Shown here piece by piece: positions 45,781 through 55,238 of a stretch of DNA of 64,000 nucleotides; position 1 is the first letter of the stretch, and each line of letters starts with the position of its first letter. The position numbers and the translations under genes are program-made. The DNA lies in NCBI RefSeq assembly GCF_002807665.1, contig NZ_PEAY01000004.1:348604-412603 (forward strand), written 5' to 3'. The notes under the pieces were generated by a model. It did no database searches and was not told where the DNA came from. It worked only from the letters and a program-made list of their open reading frames with translations. Origin of the DNA: Neoalteromonas facilis. Lineage in GTDB: Bacteria > Pseudomonadota > Gammaproteobacteria > Enterobacterales > Alteromonadaceae.

Positions 45781-45912
45781 TATCGCAGTGGCTGACTATC
45801 TCACAATGAAATGTTAATGAATTGTTGCATACGTATGTTGTAAGACCTTGTGTAAGCCTTTTGATATGCTCGAAAAATGACACTTGGGCTGAAAACATAC
45901 AAAGGTTTTAGG

Positions 45913-47841
45913 ATGACATCGTTACGTATACCGCTAATTTGCGCAGCTGGGTTATTGCTGTCAGCGTGTTCGCAGCAAGTACCGGACACTTCAATTAAAC
46001 AATCCCCAAATAACACGCCGCCGGAATGGGCAAAAAGTGCAGTGTGGTATCAGATCTTTGTAGAGCGTTTTAACAATGGCGATAAAGGCAATGATCCAAC
46101 TATCGCAGACCTACAAGGTGGCTACCCGGGATATATTCCGGATGATTGGCAAGTGTCGGATTGGACTTCCGATTGGTATGCGCCGGACCCGTATTTTGCA
46201 TCCGTACATGGACAGTTAGATTCGAGCGGTTATCCAATTGAAAAATTCAGCACTAAAACCAGTTTGCGCCGTTATGGCGGCGACCTTCAAGGGGTTATCA
46301 ATAAGCTCGATTATTTAGCATCCTTAGGGGTCAATGCTCTGTACTTCAATCCGTTAAACGACTCACCTTCGCTGCATAAATTTGATGCAAGGCATTGGCG
46401 CCATATCGATGTGAACTTTGGCCCCGATCCTGAAGGAGACAAAGCACTTATTGCAAAAGAAGATCCTTCTGATCCCAATACCTGGGTCATGACTTCCGCA
46501 GACAAGCTTTTTGTTGAGCTTATTCAGCATGCTAAACAACGCGGTATGCGGGTTATCCTCGATTATTCTTGGAATCACACCGGCAATACGTTTTGGGCAT
46601 GGCAAGATGTAGTTGAAAATCAGCAGCAGTCTAAATACGCTGATTGGTATTGGGTAGACCGTTTTGATGATCCAGAAACCCCAGAAAATGAGTTCGCTTT
46701 TCATGGTTGGTTTGGCGTTAAGCAAATGCCTGAAATTCGTGAAACGGTTAAAGTCGATCACAGTAATGGCATCGCTGTATTTGAGGGCGATATAGCAAGC
46801 CAGCAAGTAAAAGATCATATTTTCGCTGTCACAAAGCGGTGGCTAGATCCTAACGGTGATGGCGATCCCTCTGATGGTATCGATGGCTATCGTCTGGACG
46901 TGGCTGCTGAAGTTCCATTGGGTTTTTGGCGGGAATACCGTGAATTTGTGCGCTCGGTTAATCCGGAAGCTTATTTGATCGGGGAAATTTGGTGGGAGCA
47001 GTGGCCCAAAACCTTAATTGACCCAGCCAATGTGCTGCAAGGGGATGTGTTTGATGCCGTAATGAATTATCGCTGGTATCGCAGTGCAAGACGCTATTTT
47101 GCCGGTATTGATAACAGTATTTTACCGTCACAGTTAGTCACTGAGCTGGATGAGCTGACAGAAGGTTATGATCGTGCCCACTTACTGGCCATGATGAATA
47201 TGTCGGCGAGTCATGACACACCTCGCGTATTGACGTCGTTTTACAATAAAAATAACTACAAGTTTAATACCACTGCGGATGCTGACCCAACCTACAAAAT
47301 CGGTAAGCCTGATGGTGAAACCTATGCACGTGTTAAAGCATTTTTAACGTTCCAGTTTACACAGCCGGGGGCACCTCAAATATACGCAGGGGATGAAATG
47401 GGAATGTGGGGCAGTGATGATCCGCACAATCGTAAACCACTGATATGGCCAGAACTTACTTTTGACAATGAAACACTGCATCCGCTGGGTCATGAACGTG
47501 CGTCGGATCCCGTTAAGTTCAATACGGATTTGTTCACGGTGTATCAGTCATTAATTGCGCTTAGGGAAACAAACCCGGTGCTCGTGGACGGTGCTATTGA
47601 GTATTATGCGACCAAAGATGAACAGAATGTTTTGGCGTATGCGCGCAGTAACGAACAAGGACAGCGTGTGTATGTCGCATTCAACATGTCTGCGGTAGAG
47701 CAGGTGTTTCCAATGCCGCAAAATTTATTGACTGACCGCCCAGCTCAGTTATGGCAATCGGATTCTCCAATACTTGAGAAGGCAAATTTGCAGCAACCTG
47801 TGATGATCGCGCCTATGTCTGCAGCGGTGATCGTGCTGTAA
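45913..47841 (+). CDS. Lipoprotein alpha-amylase family GH13
   Basis: 642 residues from the ATG at 45913; the frame opening at 45877 is not used. The signal peptide carries the lipobox LLSACSQ, so it is lipid-anchored. The (beta/alpha)8 barrel has nucleophile Asp329 in DGYRLDVAAE, acid/base Glu358 in YLIGEIWWEQ and Asp435 in SASHDTPR; SNHTG-type DYSWNHTG comes earlier. The FERFNNGDKGNDP start and the QGVINKLDYLASLGVNALYFNPL pattern fit the neopullulanase/cyclomaltodextrinase-like group. It should cleave alpha-glucans outside the inner membrane. A D-x-D-x-D calcium-like loop (DPNGDGDPSDG) is also visible. Confidence 0.9.
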   Translation: MTSLRIPLICAAGLLLSACSQQVPDTSIKQSPNNTPPEWAKSAVWYQIFVERFNNGDKGNDPTIADLQGGYPGYIPDDWQVSDWTSDWYAPDPYFASVHGQLDSSGYPIEKFSTKTSLRRYGGDLQGVINKLDYLASLGVNALYFNPLNDSPSLHKFDARHWRHIDVNFGPDPEGDKALIAKEDPSDPNTWVMTSADKLFVELIQHAKQRGMRVILDYSWNHTGNTFWAWQDVVENQQQSKYADWYWVDRFDDPETPENEFAFHGWFGVKQMPEIRETVKVDHSNGIAVFEGDIASQQVKDHIFAVTKRWLDPNGDGDPSDGIDGYRLDVAAEVPLGFWREYREFVRSVNPEAYLIGEIWWEQWPKTLIDPANVLQGDVFDAVMNYRWYRSARRYFAGIDNSILPSQLVTELDELTEGYDRAHLLAMMNMSASHDTPRVLTSFYNKNNYKFNTTADADPTYKIGKPDGETYARVKAFLTFQFTQPGAPQIYAGDEMGMWGSDDPHNRKPLIWPELTFDNETLHPLGHERASDPVKFNTDLFTVYQSLIALRETNPVLVDGAIEYYATKDEQNVLAYARSNEQGQRVYVAFNMSAVEQVFPMPQNLLTDRPAQLWQSDSPILEKANLQQPVMIAPMSAAVIVL

Positions 47842-47851
47842 GAATGTAGAG

Positions 47852-48019
47852 TTAGTTGGTGATATCGATAGTATCACCTTCTGACTCAGCAATTGATTGT
47901 AGCCACAGGCGAGCCTCTTGCTCATCTAAAAAGCCCTTGCGAGTAATCATCAGATACCCTCGTAGTTCAATGGTATATTCCCCGTGAGGATGGAACTTGC
48001 GACTGTTCATTATGCGCAT
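47852..48019 (-). CDS. Small protein of 55 residues, unknown function
   Basis: ATG 48019 (or ATG 48010), TAA at 47852–47854. It is protein-like: RKFHPHGEYTIELRGYLMI, TRKGFLDEQEARLWLQSIAESEGD. One alpha helix after a beta hairpin is suggested. No signal or membrane segment. It lies between the GH13 gene and the rpoS-side membrane protein. GGGA stands about 12 bases before the first ATG. The regular start–stop frame and amphipathic helix support a real gene, but I know no family. Confidence 0.45.
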   Translation of the reverse strand: MRIMNSRKFHPHGEYTIELRGYLMITRKGFLDEQEARLWLQSIAESEGDTIDITN

Positions 48020-48105
48020 CTATCATACGGATTTCCCTAAATGTAGGTCAGAATTGAGGCTTAGTCTAAAAATTAGAGTATTGGAAATATAACAACAGTG
48101 GTGAT

Positions 48106-48618
48106 TTAGTCGTGTCGCTTACGAAATAGGGTGAAACTATAGCTGTAGGCATATAGCCCGCTGAATAAAATTGACGGAGTCACCGTTAACCATAGGTTCG
48201 GGGTGTTATTGGCTAGGTTTAGCGCTATTACTAATATTGACTGTATACAGAGTGGCAGTAGCGGTGCTAAAACAACCCCCGGTATACATGAACCTTTGGC
48301 CCAGGTTGCGGAGTAGTCCAGTGCGTCATTCATGGCTACGCGTATTGCACCGGCTTGCCTTGTGGGGCTATGAACATAACACAAGATCGGTACCATAAAT
48401 GCCAATGATAAGAATCTGTGTGAAACATGCCGGTTGGTAAATTCAAGCAGTAGTGTAAAAAAGAAAGTTGCCAGCCCACTGTAACCACCTTGTACCAATG
48501 CGCTGCGAAGTGTGAGCTCTGCAGGGATTTCGGGGCCACTGTTTACCCAGTAGGCCCACGCAAAATAAAAAACAAAGGCGACTACGCCTGATAGCAGTAG
48601 TCGTAATGTCGAGTTCAC
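48106..48618 (-). CDS. Membrane protein downstream of rpoS
   Basis: 170 residues with about four membrane helices (about 6–24, 42–60, 70–85, 115–160). I do not recognise a family. Its start is at the same base as the last base of the rpoS stop codon (48618), so it is translationally tied to rpoS and probably cotranscribed. It is the last gene of the leftward block and has no known stress role. Confidence 0.65.
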   Translation of the reverse strand: MNSTLRLLLSGVVAFVFYFAWAYWVNSGPEIPAELTLRSALVQGGYSGLATFFFTLLLEFTNRHVSHRFLSLAFMVPILCYVHSPTRQAGAIRVAMNDALDYSATWAKGSCIPGVVLAPLLPLCIQSILVIALNLANNTPNLWLTVTPSILFSGLYAYSYSFTLFRKRHD

Positions 48619-49634
48619 TAGTGGTTTTGGTTGAATAAAGCCTCTAGATTTAAGCCTTGGTGGCCTAGCATATCGCGCAAGCGGCGCAGCGCCTCTACCT
48701 GGATCTGACGCACGCGTTCGCGAGTTAACCCGATTTCCGCCCCCACATCTTCCAATGTTGAAGGCTCATATCCGAGTAAGCCAAAGCGGCGAGCTAACAC
48801 TTCACGCTGTTTGGGGTTTAATTCTCCCAACCAACGTACAATGCTTTGCTTTATATCACTGTCTTGAAGGTTCTCTTCAGGGCTGTATTCAGCATCATCA
48901 GCGATAATATCTAAAAGTGCTTTATCCCCATCACCACCAATGGGCGTATCAACGGACGTGATGCGTTCATTGAGACGAAGCATCTTGCTGACTTCCTCAA
49001 TTGGGCGGTCAAGTGCAGTTGCGATTTCTTCTGCGGTGGGTTCGTGATCAAGTTGTTGTGACAACTCGCGAGCGGTTCGCAGAAATACATTCAGTTCTTT
49101 TACCACATGGATCGGTAAGCGTATTGTACGCGTTTGATTCATGATGGCTCTTTCAATGGTTTGACGGATCCACCATGTGGCATAGGTCGAGAAGCGGAAC
49201 CCTCTTTCTGGGTCAAACTTTTCGACCGCACGGATCAGGCCTAGGTTGCCTTCTTCGATCAGGTCTAGGAGTGCCAAGCCTCGATTGTTATAACGGCGCG
49301 CAATTTTAACGACCAAGCGTAAGTTGCTCACAATCATGCGTTTGCGAGAGGCTTCATCGCCTTTCAAAGCTTTTCGTGCGAAATATACTTCTTCTTCTGC
49401 AGAGAGTAACGGAGAGAATCCGATTTCACCCAGATATAACTGAGTTGCATCAAGGGTTTTGGTAAATTCTTCGTTTGTCAGTGAAGTATCTTCACTGGAT
49501 TTTTCGTTGGTTTCAGAATTTTGATTTTCATTTAAAACGCTTTCGTCAGATTCATCGATTACGATGTCTAAATCAGCGTCAACTGCAGCATCATCAATGT
49601 CTTTTTCGACCACAGTATTTTTGGTTTGTCCCAC
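48618..49634 (-). CDS. rpoS: RNA polymerase sigma factor RpoS
   Basis: 338 residues, GTG start with AGGAG upstream. An acidic N-terminal extension (about 1–60) is followed by region 1.2 ([21 protein letters not shown]), region 2 ([60 protein letters not shown]), region 3 and region 4 ([28 protein letters not shown]). The IGFSPLL and [16 protein letters not shown] segments mark RpoS rather than RpoD or RpoH. It directs stationary-phase and stress transcription. It lies right after nlpD, in which its main promoter usually sits. Confidence 0.97.
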   Translation of the reverse strand: MGQTKNTVVEKDIDDAAVDADLDIVIDESDESVLNENQNSETNEKSSEDTSLTNEEFTKTLDATQLYLGEIGFSPLLSAEEEVYFARKALKGDEASRKRMIVSNLRLVVKIARRYNNRGLALLDLIEEGNLGLIRAVEKFDPERGFRFSTYATWWIRQTIERAIMNQTRTIRLPIHVVKELNVFLRTARELSQQLDHEPTAEEIATALDRPIEEVSKMLRLNERITSVDTPIGGDGDKALLDIIADDAEYSPEENLQDSDIKQSIVRWLGELNPKQREVLARRFGLLGYEPSTLEDVGAEIGLTRERVRQIQVEALRRLRDMLGHQGLNLEALFNQNH

Positions 49635-49697
49635 AACTGCACTCCTGAATTTATGTTCGGGTTAATAACTCCTCTGTCTTATTATTATTTATTGTTA

Positions 49698-50588
49698 TTA
49701 TTGGCGAGGAAGATAGCGCATCGGGTCAAGTGATTTACCACGATAGCGAACCTCAAAATGAAGCATGACCTTGTCGGTACCTGAACTTCCCATAGTGCCT
49801 ATTTGTTCGCCCGCTTTAACCCATTGCTGTTCAGAAACGAGAATGCGGTCGTTGTGTGCGTATGCACTCAAAAATGTATCGGTATGCTTGATGATGATGA
49901 GCCTGCCATAACCGCGCAACGCTTCACCGGTATACACCACTTTACCCTCTGCAGCAGCTACGATGGGGGTACCTTGTTGGTTGGCGATATCGACACCCTT
50001 ATTGCCCGATTCAACAGCGCTGAAACGACCAATAATGTTACCCTCAGCAGGCCAAACCCACCGGCCAACTTTAGCCGGAAAAGAACGGCTAACTTGCTGC
50101 CCTTTAACATCTTTTTCATGATCACCATACGCCTGCTCTTTTGAACGGTCAATAACTGATTGGTGAGAATTCGTACTGGTACGACCATTTGTATCTGCTG
50201 CGCTTTTTTGGGGCGTAACAGTGGGTGTAGTATGCTTACGCTGTGGCTTAGATGTTTGTGCAACAGGTGTAGGCGTGAGCCTGATTATGTCTCCAGGCTT
50301 GAGTAAATAGGGGGCTTGCAGTTGGTTATAACGCGCGATATCGCGATAGTCGTTGCCACTGTACCAAGCGATGGCAAAGAGCGTATCACCGGGTTGAACT
50401 GTATAGGTATCTTGCTCAAATGGGTCGCTCTCTTGTTCGATGCTCATGTCCAAACTAACGACCGGCGCCGGTGTGTGAGGTTGTGATGAACACGCCGACA
50501 AGACAATGACCAAACCACTGATACAGCTCAGGCAACTATGCTGCAGAAAGCGATGTTTCCTCACGCTGGCATTGGCCTGTTGTTTCAT
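49698..50588 (-). CDS. nlpD: NlpD: LysM/M23 lipoprotein activating amidase
   Basis: 296 residues. The signal peptide ends in lipobox VLSACSSQ (Cys33), so it is lipid-anchored. LysM (about 58–102, YTVQPGDTLFAIAWYSGNDY…LKPGDIIRL) binds peptidoglycan. A long Thr/Ser/Gln-rich linker leads to an M23 (LytM) domain (about 175–293, GNKGVDIANQQGTPIVAAAEGKVVYTGEALRGYG) whose zinc-ligand positions are altered, as in true NlpD. It activates amidase AmiC at the septum and does not cut peptidoglycan itself. It lies between the YqaA gene and rpoS, which supports the name. Confidence 0.95.
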   Translation of the reverse strand: MKQQANASVRKHRFLQHSCLSCISGLVIVLSACSSQPHTPAPVVSLDMSIEQESDPFEQDTYTVQPGDTLFAIAWYSGNDYRDIARYNQLQAPYLLKPGDIIRLTPTPVAQTSKPQRKHTTPTVTPQKSAADTNGRTSTNSHQSVIDRSKEQAYGDHEKDVKGQQVSRSFPAKVGRWVWPAEGNIIGRFSAVESGNKGVDIANQQGTPIVAAAEGKVVYTGEALRGYGRLIIIKHTDTFLSAYAHNDRILVSEQQWVKAGEQIGTMGSSGTDKVMLHFEVRYRGKSLDPMRYLPRQ

Positions 50589-50597
50589 CTTAATCCT

Positions 50598-51176
50598 CTA
50601 TCGAAACACCCAATAAGCGACAACTGCAAGAACAACAACAGCCCACCCTAGCACTTCTACCCAATCGCGTAGCTTTTGCTCCATGGCTGGTCCACCCCAC
50701 TTCATCAGTCCGGCGACGAGAAAGAAACGCAGCCCTCGACCCACCGCGGAGGCAAGCAGAAAAGGCAGGAACGCCATGTGCAGAAAGCCCGCACTTACAG
50801 TGAATATTTTATATGGAATGGGTGAGAAGCCTGCAATGAACACAACCCAAATACCGTACTCACTAAACCATGTAATCGCAGTGTCCATCTTATCTTGATA
50901 GCCCAACTGTTCTATCAACGGCGCAATTAGGGAGTCAAACGCGAACCATCCGAGCCAAAAACCCGCAACTCCGCCGAGAATTGACGCGATCGTCGTGATC
51001 CAGGCAAAGTGCCAGGCACGCGATGGTTGGCTGAGTGACATGGGCGCAAGCATTACGTCAGGTGGAATGGGGAATATCATACTTTCGGTGAAACTGAGTA
51101 ACGCTAGCAAACGTTCTGCTTTGGGGTGTTTAGCCCAGCGCAAAGTCATGTCATACAGCGGTTGAAATAGTTTCAC
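50598..51176 (-). CDS. yqaA: YqaA family (VTT/DedA-like) membrane protein
   Basis: 192 residues, GTG start. Membrane helices alternate with the VTT-family pattern ([27 protein letters not shown] and [42 protein letters not shown]). The start GTGA overlaps the pcm stop by 4 bp, so it is translationally coupled to pcm. YqaA/DedA proteins act in the inner membrane, perhaps in undecaprenyl phosphate or lipid flipping. Its place between pcm and nlpD is found in several gammaproteobacteria. Confidence 0.9.
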   Translation of the reverse strand: MKLFQPLYDMTLRWAKHPKAERLLALLSFTESMIFPIPPDVMLAPMSLSQPSRAWHFAWITTIASILGGVAGFWLGWFAFDSLIAPLIEQLGYQDKMDTAITWFSEYGIWVVFIAGFSPIPYKIFTVSAGFLHMAFLPFLLASAVGRGLRFFLVAGLMKWGGPAMEQKLRDWVEVLGWAVVVLAVVAYWVFR

Positions 51177-51811
51177 GCGATAGAGCCTGCGACTAACGGA
51201 ACGAAGCGAACGGATTCAACTTCTTGGGTGATCAACTCGCCGTCCTTGCGATCGATACAAAGCAAGGTTTGCGCATCATTCCCGACAGGAATAATTAACC
51301 GGCCACCTTCATTCAACTGGCTAGTGAGTGCTTCTGGCAGTGAACTGGCCGCTGCAGTGACAATAATGGCATCAAATGGACCTTTACTGGCCCAACCTTG
51401 CCAACCGTCACCGTGTTTCATTGAAATATTATGCAAGTTTAGGTGGTTCATGCGTCGTTTTGCTTGGAACTGCAGAGATTTGATGCGTTCTACCGAGTAA
51501 ACTTTCGAGAATAGTTGAGCCAGTATGGCGGTTTGATAGCCCGAACCTGTGCCAATTTCTAACACACTCGATGCGCTATTAGGTGCAGCTAATAAAAGTT
51601 CGGTCATGCGAGCGACAATATACGGTTGTGAAATCGTTTGCCCCTGACCAATGGGCAGCGCGGTGTTTTGGTACGCCTTATGTTTTAAAGCATCAGGTAG
51701 GAAAAGCTCTCTGGGTGTACCTGCAATGGCATTTAATACCTGGTTATTAGTGATCCCCTCTTGGACCAGTAATTGGGCTAATGCCTCACCTTTGCGTGAA
51801 TTCGATCTCAT
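51173..51811 (-). CDS. pcm: Protein-L-isoaspartate O-methyltransferase
   Basis: 212 residues. The AdoMet-binding loop is [18 protein letters not shown]; the substrate side has [28 protein letters not shown]; and [17 protein letters not shown] follows. It repairs isoaspartyl residues in aged proteins by methylation in the cytoplasm. It lies between surE and yqaA in the surE–pcm–yqaA–nlpD–rpoS order and overlaps yqaA by 4 bp. Confidence 0.95.
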   Translation of the reverse strand: MRSNSRKGEALAQLLVQEGITNNQVLNAIAGTPRELFLPDALKHKAYQNTALPIGQGQTISQPYIVARMTELLLAAPNSASSVLEIGTGSGYQTAILAQLFSKVYSVERIKSLQFQAKRRMNHLNLHNISMKHGDGWQGWASKGPFDAIIVTAAASSLPEALTSQLNEGGRLIIPVGNDAQTLLCIDRKDGELITQEVESVRFVPLVAGSIA

Positions 51812-51862
51812 GTGTGTCGTACTGTGAAGTTGTTATCGTTATTATTCTGCTATTGTCTGGTT

Positions 51863-52612
51863 TCAGCGCGATTTGTTCAACCATTCTTTCATGCTATCGA
51901 GGCTTTGATAGGCGGTCATATCGACACTTAAGGGTGTTATTGAACAATAGCCGTTTGTGGTGGCATGAAAATCCGTACCTGGGCCAGCATCTTGCTCTTT
52001 ACCCACAGTACCATACCAATAAATCGTGCGACCAAAAGGATCATTATCTTTTACCATTGTTTCAGCGCGGTGGCGTCTTCCTTGTCGCGTGACCTGAGTT
52101 CCTTTTAATTGTTCATAGGGTAAATTGGGAACGTTAATATTCAATATTTGGTTGGCCGGTAATGGGTGCTGTTCCAACTGTTTAATTACATCAACCACCA
52201 CACGTGCTGCCGTTTCAAAATGCTCACCACTTTTACTGGTGAGTGATACCGCTATTGCGGGAAGTCCCATATAGCGTCCTTCCGTAGCGGCAGCAACGGT
52301 GCCAGAATAAACGACATCGTCACCTAAGTTTGCACCGTGATTGATGCCAGAGACGACCAGTTCTGGATCATTTTCTAAGAAACAATTCACGCCTAAATGT
52401 ACGCAGTCAGAGGGCGTACCATTCACGGCATAAAATCCATTTTTCATTTCGGTAATACGCAGTGGAGAATGCAGCGACAGTGCGTTACTCGCACCACTGC
52501 AATTGCGGTCGGGCGCAATTACTGTAACCTCATGCTCCTGACAGAGAGCGTCGAAGAGCACCTGTAAACCTTCTGCAAATACACCATCATCGTTACTCAA
52601 TAGTATCCGCAT
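51863..52612 (-). CDS. surE: 5'/3'-nucleotidase SurE
   Basis: 249 residues from the ATG at 52612, which overlaps the truD stop as TAATG; the longer frame to 52717 lies within truD and is not used. MRILLSNDDGVFAEGL has the metal-binding Asp8 and Asp9, followed by DRNCSGASNALSL and VSGINHGANLGDDVVYSGTVAAA. It removes phosphate from nucleoside monophosphates and acts in stationary-phase survival. It lies with pcm, nlpD and rpoS. Confidence 0.96.
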   Translation of the reverse strand: MRILLSNDDGVFAEGLQVLFDALCQEHEVTVIAPDRNCSGASNALSLHSPLRITEMKNGFYAVNGTPSDCVHLGVNCFLENDPELVVSGINHGANLGDDVVYSGTVAAATEGRYMGLPAIAVSLTSKSGEHFETAARVVVDVIKQLEQHPLPANQILNINVPNLPYEQLKGTQVTRQGRRHRAETMVKDNDPFGRTIYWYGTVGKEQDAGPGTDFHATTNGYCSITPLSVDMTAYQSLDSMKEWLNKSR

Positions 52613-53670
52613 TATGAATTCTCCTCGGTGTTGACTAATTCCCGTATCACAGCTGTTGCATAACTGCCTGAAGGTAATGTGAGTGTTATATTGAGGTCGT
52701 CGCCGCTGACATTCCACTCAAACTCTTCAGGCGTAAGACTTATCGCCCGCCTTTCCTGTTTGAGGTCTAGCTTAGCTAAGGTATTGATGACCGACTCAAC
52801 GTGCTGCGCGCATGATTGCTCAAATGCTAACGATTCAGATTTTGTTAGCCATTGTCCTTTTCCTGCCATCGGCGCGGTAATGGCGATATCCCCACTGGCT
52901 AATCGCTGTGACAGTACTTCATCAACTACTTCAGTGATAAAAAAACTGTTGCTGCCACACAGCTGCATAGCGTCGCCATTCAAAATGGTGTGGTAGCAGG
53001 ATGATTTAATACGTTCACTGGTCACATGATTGAAAAACCAACTGCGTAACGCTGAAATTGCCATAGAGCGCTTGTTGCGGTTGCGGATCGTCTCCCCGTT
53101 AATCATACGTTGAGCCATATCCAAATTGCCACCTAAGTGAAGCTTGCCATCTGCGCCTCGAACAACGCCGAAGCGCTGTTCCGCGAAGTAATTGGGGACG
53201 CCTTTTTGTTTTATCAGATTTGCGCGCGTGAGAACCTCTTCCATATCGGTCACGTCGCGTAAGCAAATTTCGAACGTATTGCCTTTTAGTTGGCCAGTTC
53301 TGAGCTTCTTATTGTGACGTGTGCTAGACAAAATCTGAGCACCTTCTAGCACAAATTTATTCCAGTCTGGGTCTTTATTGCCAGGAAGGTGTACGCCAAT
53401 CCATTGCTGTGTGATCGCGAATTTATCCTTGCGCCCGGCATAGCTGACTGCTCGCAATGGAACTCCGCAAAACTTAGCAATCTGTTCTGCCACAAATGCG
53501 GTGTTCAGAGCTTCTTTTTGTATCCACAAAAAAACATGTTCACCACTACCGGTCAGTTCATATCCAAGTTGCTCTTTAACAATAAAGTCTTGGCTAAGCG
53601 ATTTAAATCGCGCATGTGCTTTTGGCTTGCCATGTAAATATTGCCAATCGGTACTCAATGCTAATGTCAT
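52612..53670 (-). CDS. truD: tRNA pseudouridine(13) synthase TruD
   Basis: 352 residues. GRKDKFAITQQW holds the catalytic Asp82, and GTPase-like RLR/FAEQRFG (NYFAEQRFGVVRGADG) is the family signature. It converts U13 of tRNA-Glu to pseudouridine. Its stop overlaps the surE start by one base, and its ATG follows the ispF stop directly (TAAATG). Confidence 0.95.
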   Translation of the reverse strand: MTLALSTDWQYLHGKPKAHARFKSLSQDFIVKEQLGYELTGSGEHVFLWIQKEALNTAFVAEQIAKFCGVPLRAVSYAGRKDKFAITQQWIGVHLPGNKDPDWNKFVLEGAQILSSTRHNKKLRTGQLKGNTFEICLRDVTDMEEVLTRANLIKQKGVPNYFAEQRFGVVRGADGKLHLGGNLDMAQRMINGETIRNRNKRSMAISALRSWFFNHVTSERIKSSCYHTILNGDAMQLCGSNSFFITEVVDEVLSQRLASGDIAITAPMAGKGQWLTKSESLAFEQSCAQHVESVINTLAKLDLKQERRAISLTPEEFEWNVSGDDLNITLTLPSGSYATAVIRELVNTEENS

Positions 53671-54147
53671 TTACACGCGCTTCTCTATCAGTACGACAGC
53701 GTGACAGGCAATACCTTCTTTGCGACCGGTATAACCGAGCTTTTCGGTTGTCGTTGCTTTCACGTTAATATCACTGACAGGAACCTGACAATCTTCAGCA
53801 ATATGGTTGCACATAGTTTGAATATGAGGTGCCATTTTGGGCGCTTGCGCAACTATCGTCATATCAGCATTCACTAGCGCGTAGCCATGGCTGTCTAACA
53901 ACGCGACAACGTGTCGAAGAAGTTCACGAGAATCCGCATTTTTAAAATCGTCTGAAGTATCGGGAAAGTGTTTGCCAATGTCCCCTAACGCAGCGGCGCC
54001 TAACAGCGCATCACACAGCGCGTGTAACAACACGTCTCCGTCTGAATGAGCAAGCAGCCCTTGGTGATAGGGGATACTTACGCCACCTATGATAATAGGC
54101 CCTTCATCACCAAATTTATGTACATCAAAACCGTGTCCTATTCGCAT
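53671..54147 (-). CDS. ispF: 2-C-methyl-D-erythritol 2,4-cyclodiphosphate synthase
   Basis: 158 residues. [11 protein letters not shown] contains the metal ligands Asp8 and His10; [33 protein letters not shown] is the diagnostic centre. It acts in the non-mevalonate isoprenoid pathway, turning the product of IspE into the cyclic diphosphate. It lies 13 bp after ispD and borders truD. Confidence 0.97.
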   Translation of the reverse strand: MRIGHGFDVHKFGDEGPIIIGGVSIPYHQGLLAHSDGDVLLHALCDALLGAAALGDIGKHFPDTSDDFKNADSRELLRHVVALLDSHGYALVNADMTIVAQAPKMAPHIQTMCNHIAEDCQVPVSDINVKATTTEKLGYTGRKEGIACHAVVLIEKRV

Positions 54148-54160
54148 TAAACTCTCTTCT

Positions 54161-54877
54161 TTATCGCTGTTCAGTTGGCATTTGTTGAGATAGATAAAAC
54201 TCCGCCAGAGCTAGATCGGGTGGATTGGTAACTTTAATATTGCTCGTACAGCCCTCAACAAGCGTAACAGGGTAACCACTCAACTCCATTGCTGATGCTT
54301 CGTCGGTAACCGGTAAATTTTCACCTAAGGCTTTTTCTATGGCATCGAGCAATTCATTTTGCAGAAACATTTGTGGTGTTAACGCATGCCACAGATGTTC
54401 CCGTGGCTGAGTGGATTCAATCATGTTCGGTGAAGCTTTAGATGATTGCTTCATTGTGTCGCGCACAGGGCAGGCTAATATAGCTCCATTGTCGGTAACA
54501 ATAACCGTGCTGATCAATCGACTGATATCGGCATGGGTAACACAAGGTCTAGCTGCATCGTGCACCAATACCCAGGAAGTGTTGTTGTTATTGCGTCTAA
54601 GTGCCTTTAACCCGTTAAGCACACTGTCTACTCGCTCTTTTCCACCACTTACCCGTGTTATACGAGCGTTTGACAGAGAAGGAATAGTATCGATATAGCC
54701 GTCATCATCGCTGACCACTAAATATATATCGCTAACCTGAGGGTGAGTTAGCAGGCGCATTAACGTGTGTTCGAGAATGGGCTTGCCGTTAATTAATAAA
54801 TACTGCTTGGGGCGGTCCGCTTGCATGCGCTTGCCAACCCCCGCTGCGGGAATGATAACAGGAAACTGCTCGGCCAT
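54161..54877 (-). CDS. ispD: 2-C-methyl-D-erythritol 4-phosphate cytidylyltransferase
   Basis: 238 residues. The nucleotide-binding loop [31 protein letters not shown] and [11 protein letters not shown] are the signature. It joins CTP and methylerythritol phosphate in isoprenoid synthesis. It lies 3 bp after ftsB and just before ispF, as in many gammaproteobacteria. Confidence 0.97.
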   Translation of the reverse strand: MAEQFPVIIPAAGVGKRMQADRPKQYLLINGKPILEHTLMRLLTHPQVSDIYLVVSDDDGYIDTIPSLSNARITRVSGGKERVDSVLNGLKALRRNNNNTSWVLVHDAARPCVTHADISRLISTVIVTDNGAILACPVRDTMKQSSKASPNMIESTQPREHLWHALTPQMFLQNELLDAIEKALGENLPVTDEASAMELSGYPVTLVEGCTSNIKVTNPPDLALAEFYLSQQMPTEQR

Positions 54878-54880
54878 AAT

Positions 54881-55168
54881 TTACTGCTCTGCCGGAAGTA
54901 TGCGGTAGAAGGTTTCACCTTGTTTGATTAAACCCAACTCGTTACGAGCCCTTTCTTCTATCGCTTCAAGACCAATTTTAAGGTCATTTATATCAGCCTT
55001 CAGAAGTTCATTTCGTTGGGTCAAGTTTGCATTCTGTTGAACTTGTTCGTCTATCTTGCTTTGCATATCCCAGAGATCAGGAATGCTGTGCTTGCCAAAC
55101 CACAGTCGATATTGCAATGCAGCCAATAATACGATCAATATCATTGGTATGATTTTATCGCGTGACAT
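54881..55168 (-). CDS. ftsB: Cell division protein FtsB
   Basis: 95 residues. One N-terminal membrane helix (about 5–22: IIPMILIVLLAALQYRLWFG) is followed by a coiled coil (about 35–75: IDEQVQQNANLTQRNELLKADINDLK) and the conserved EERARNELGLIKQGETFYRIL. It forms the FtsQLB complex that triggers septal synthesis. It is the first gene of the ftsB–ispD–ispF–truD run. Confidence 0.94.
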   Translation of the reverse strand: MSRDKIIPMILIVLLAALQYRLWFGKHSIPDLWDMQSKIDEQVQQNANLTQRNELLKADINDLKIGLEAIEERARNELGLIKQGETFYRILPAEQ

Positions 55169-55238
55169 GTAGCGGCCTCAGGTAAACGAATGTGCCCATT
55201 ATGCCGCGATTTATTCTGCAAGCAAAGGGCTAGCAAGG

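Noticed and set aside
52613-52717. Longer SurE frame starting at 52717
   Set aside because: MRILLSNDDG at 52612 is the conserved SurE N-terminus and overlaps the truD stop as TAATG.
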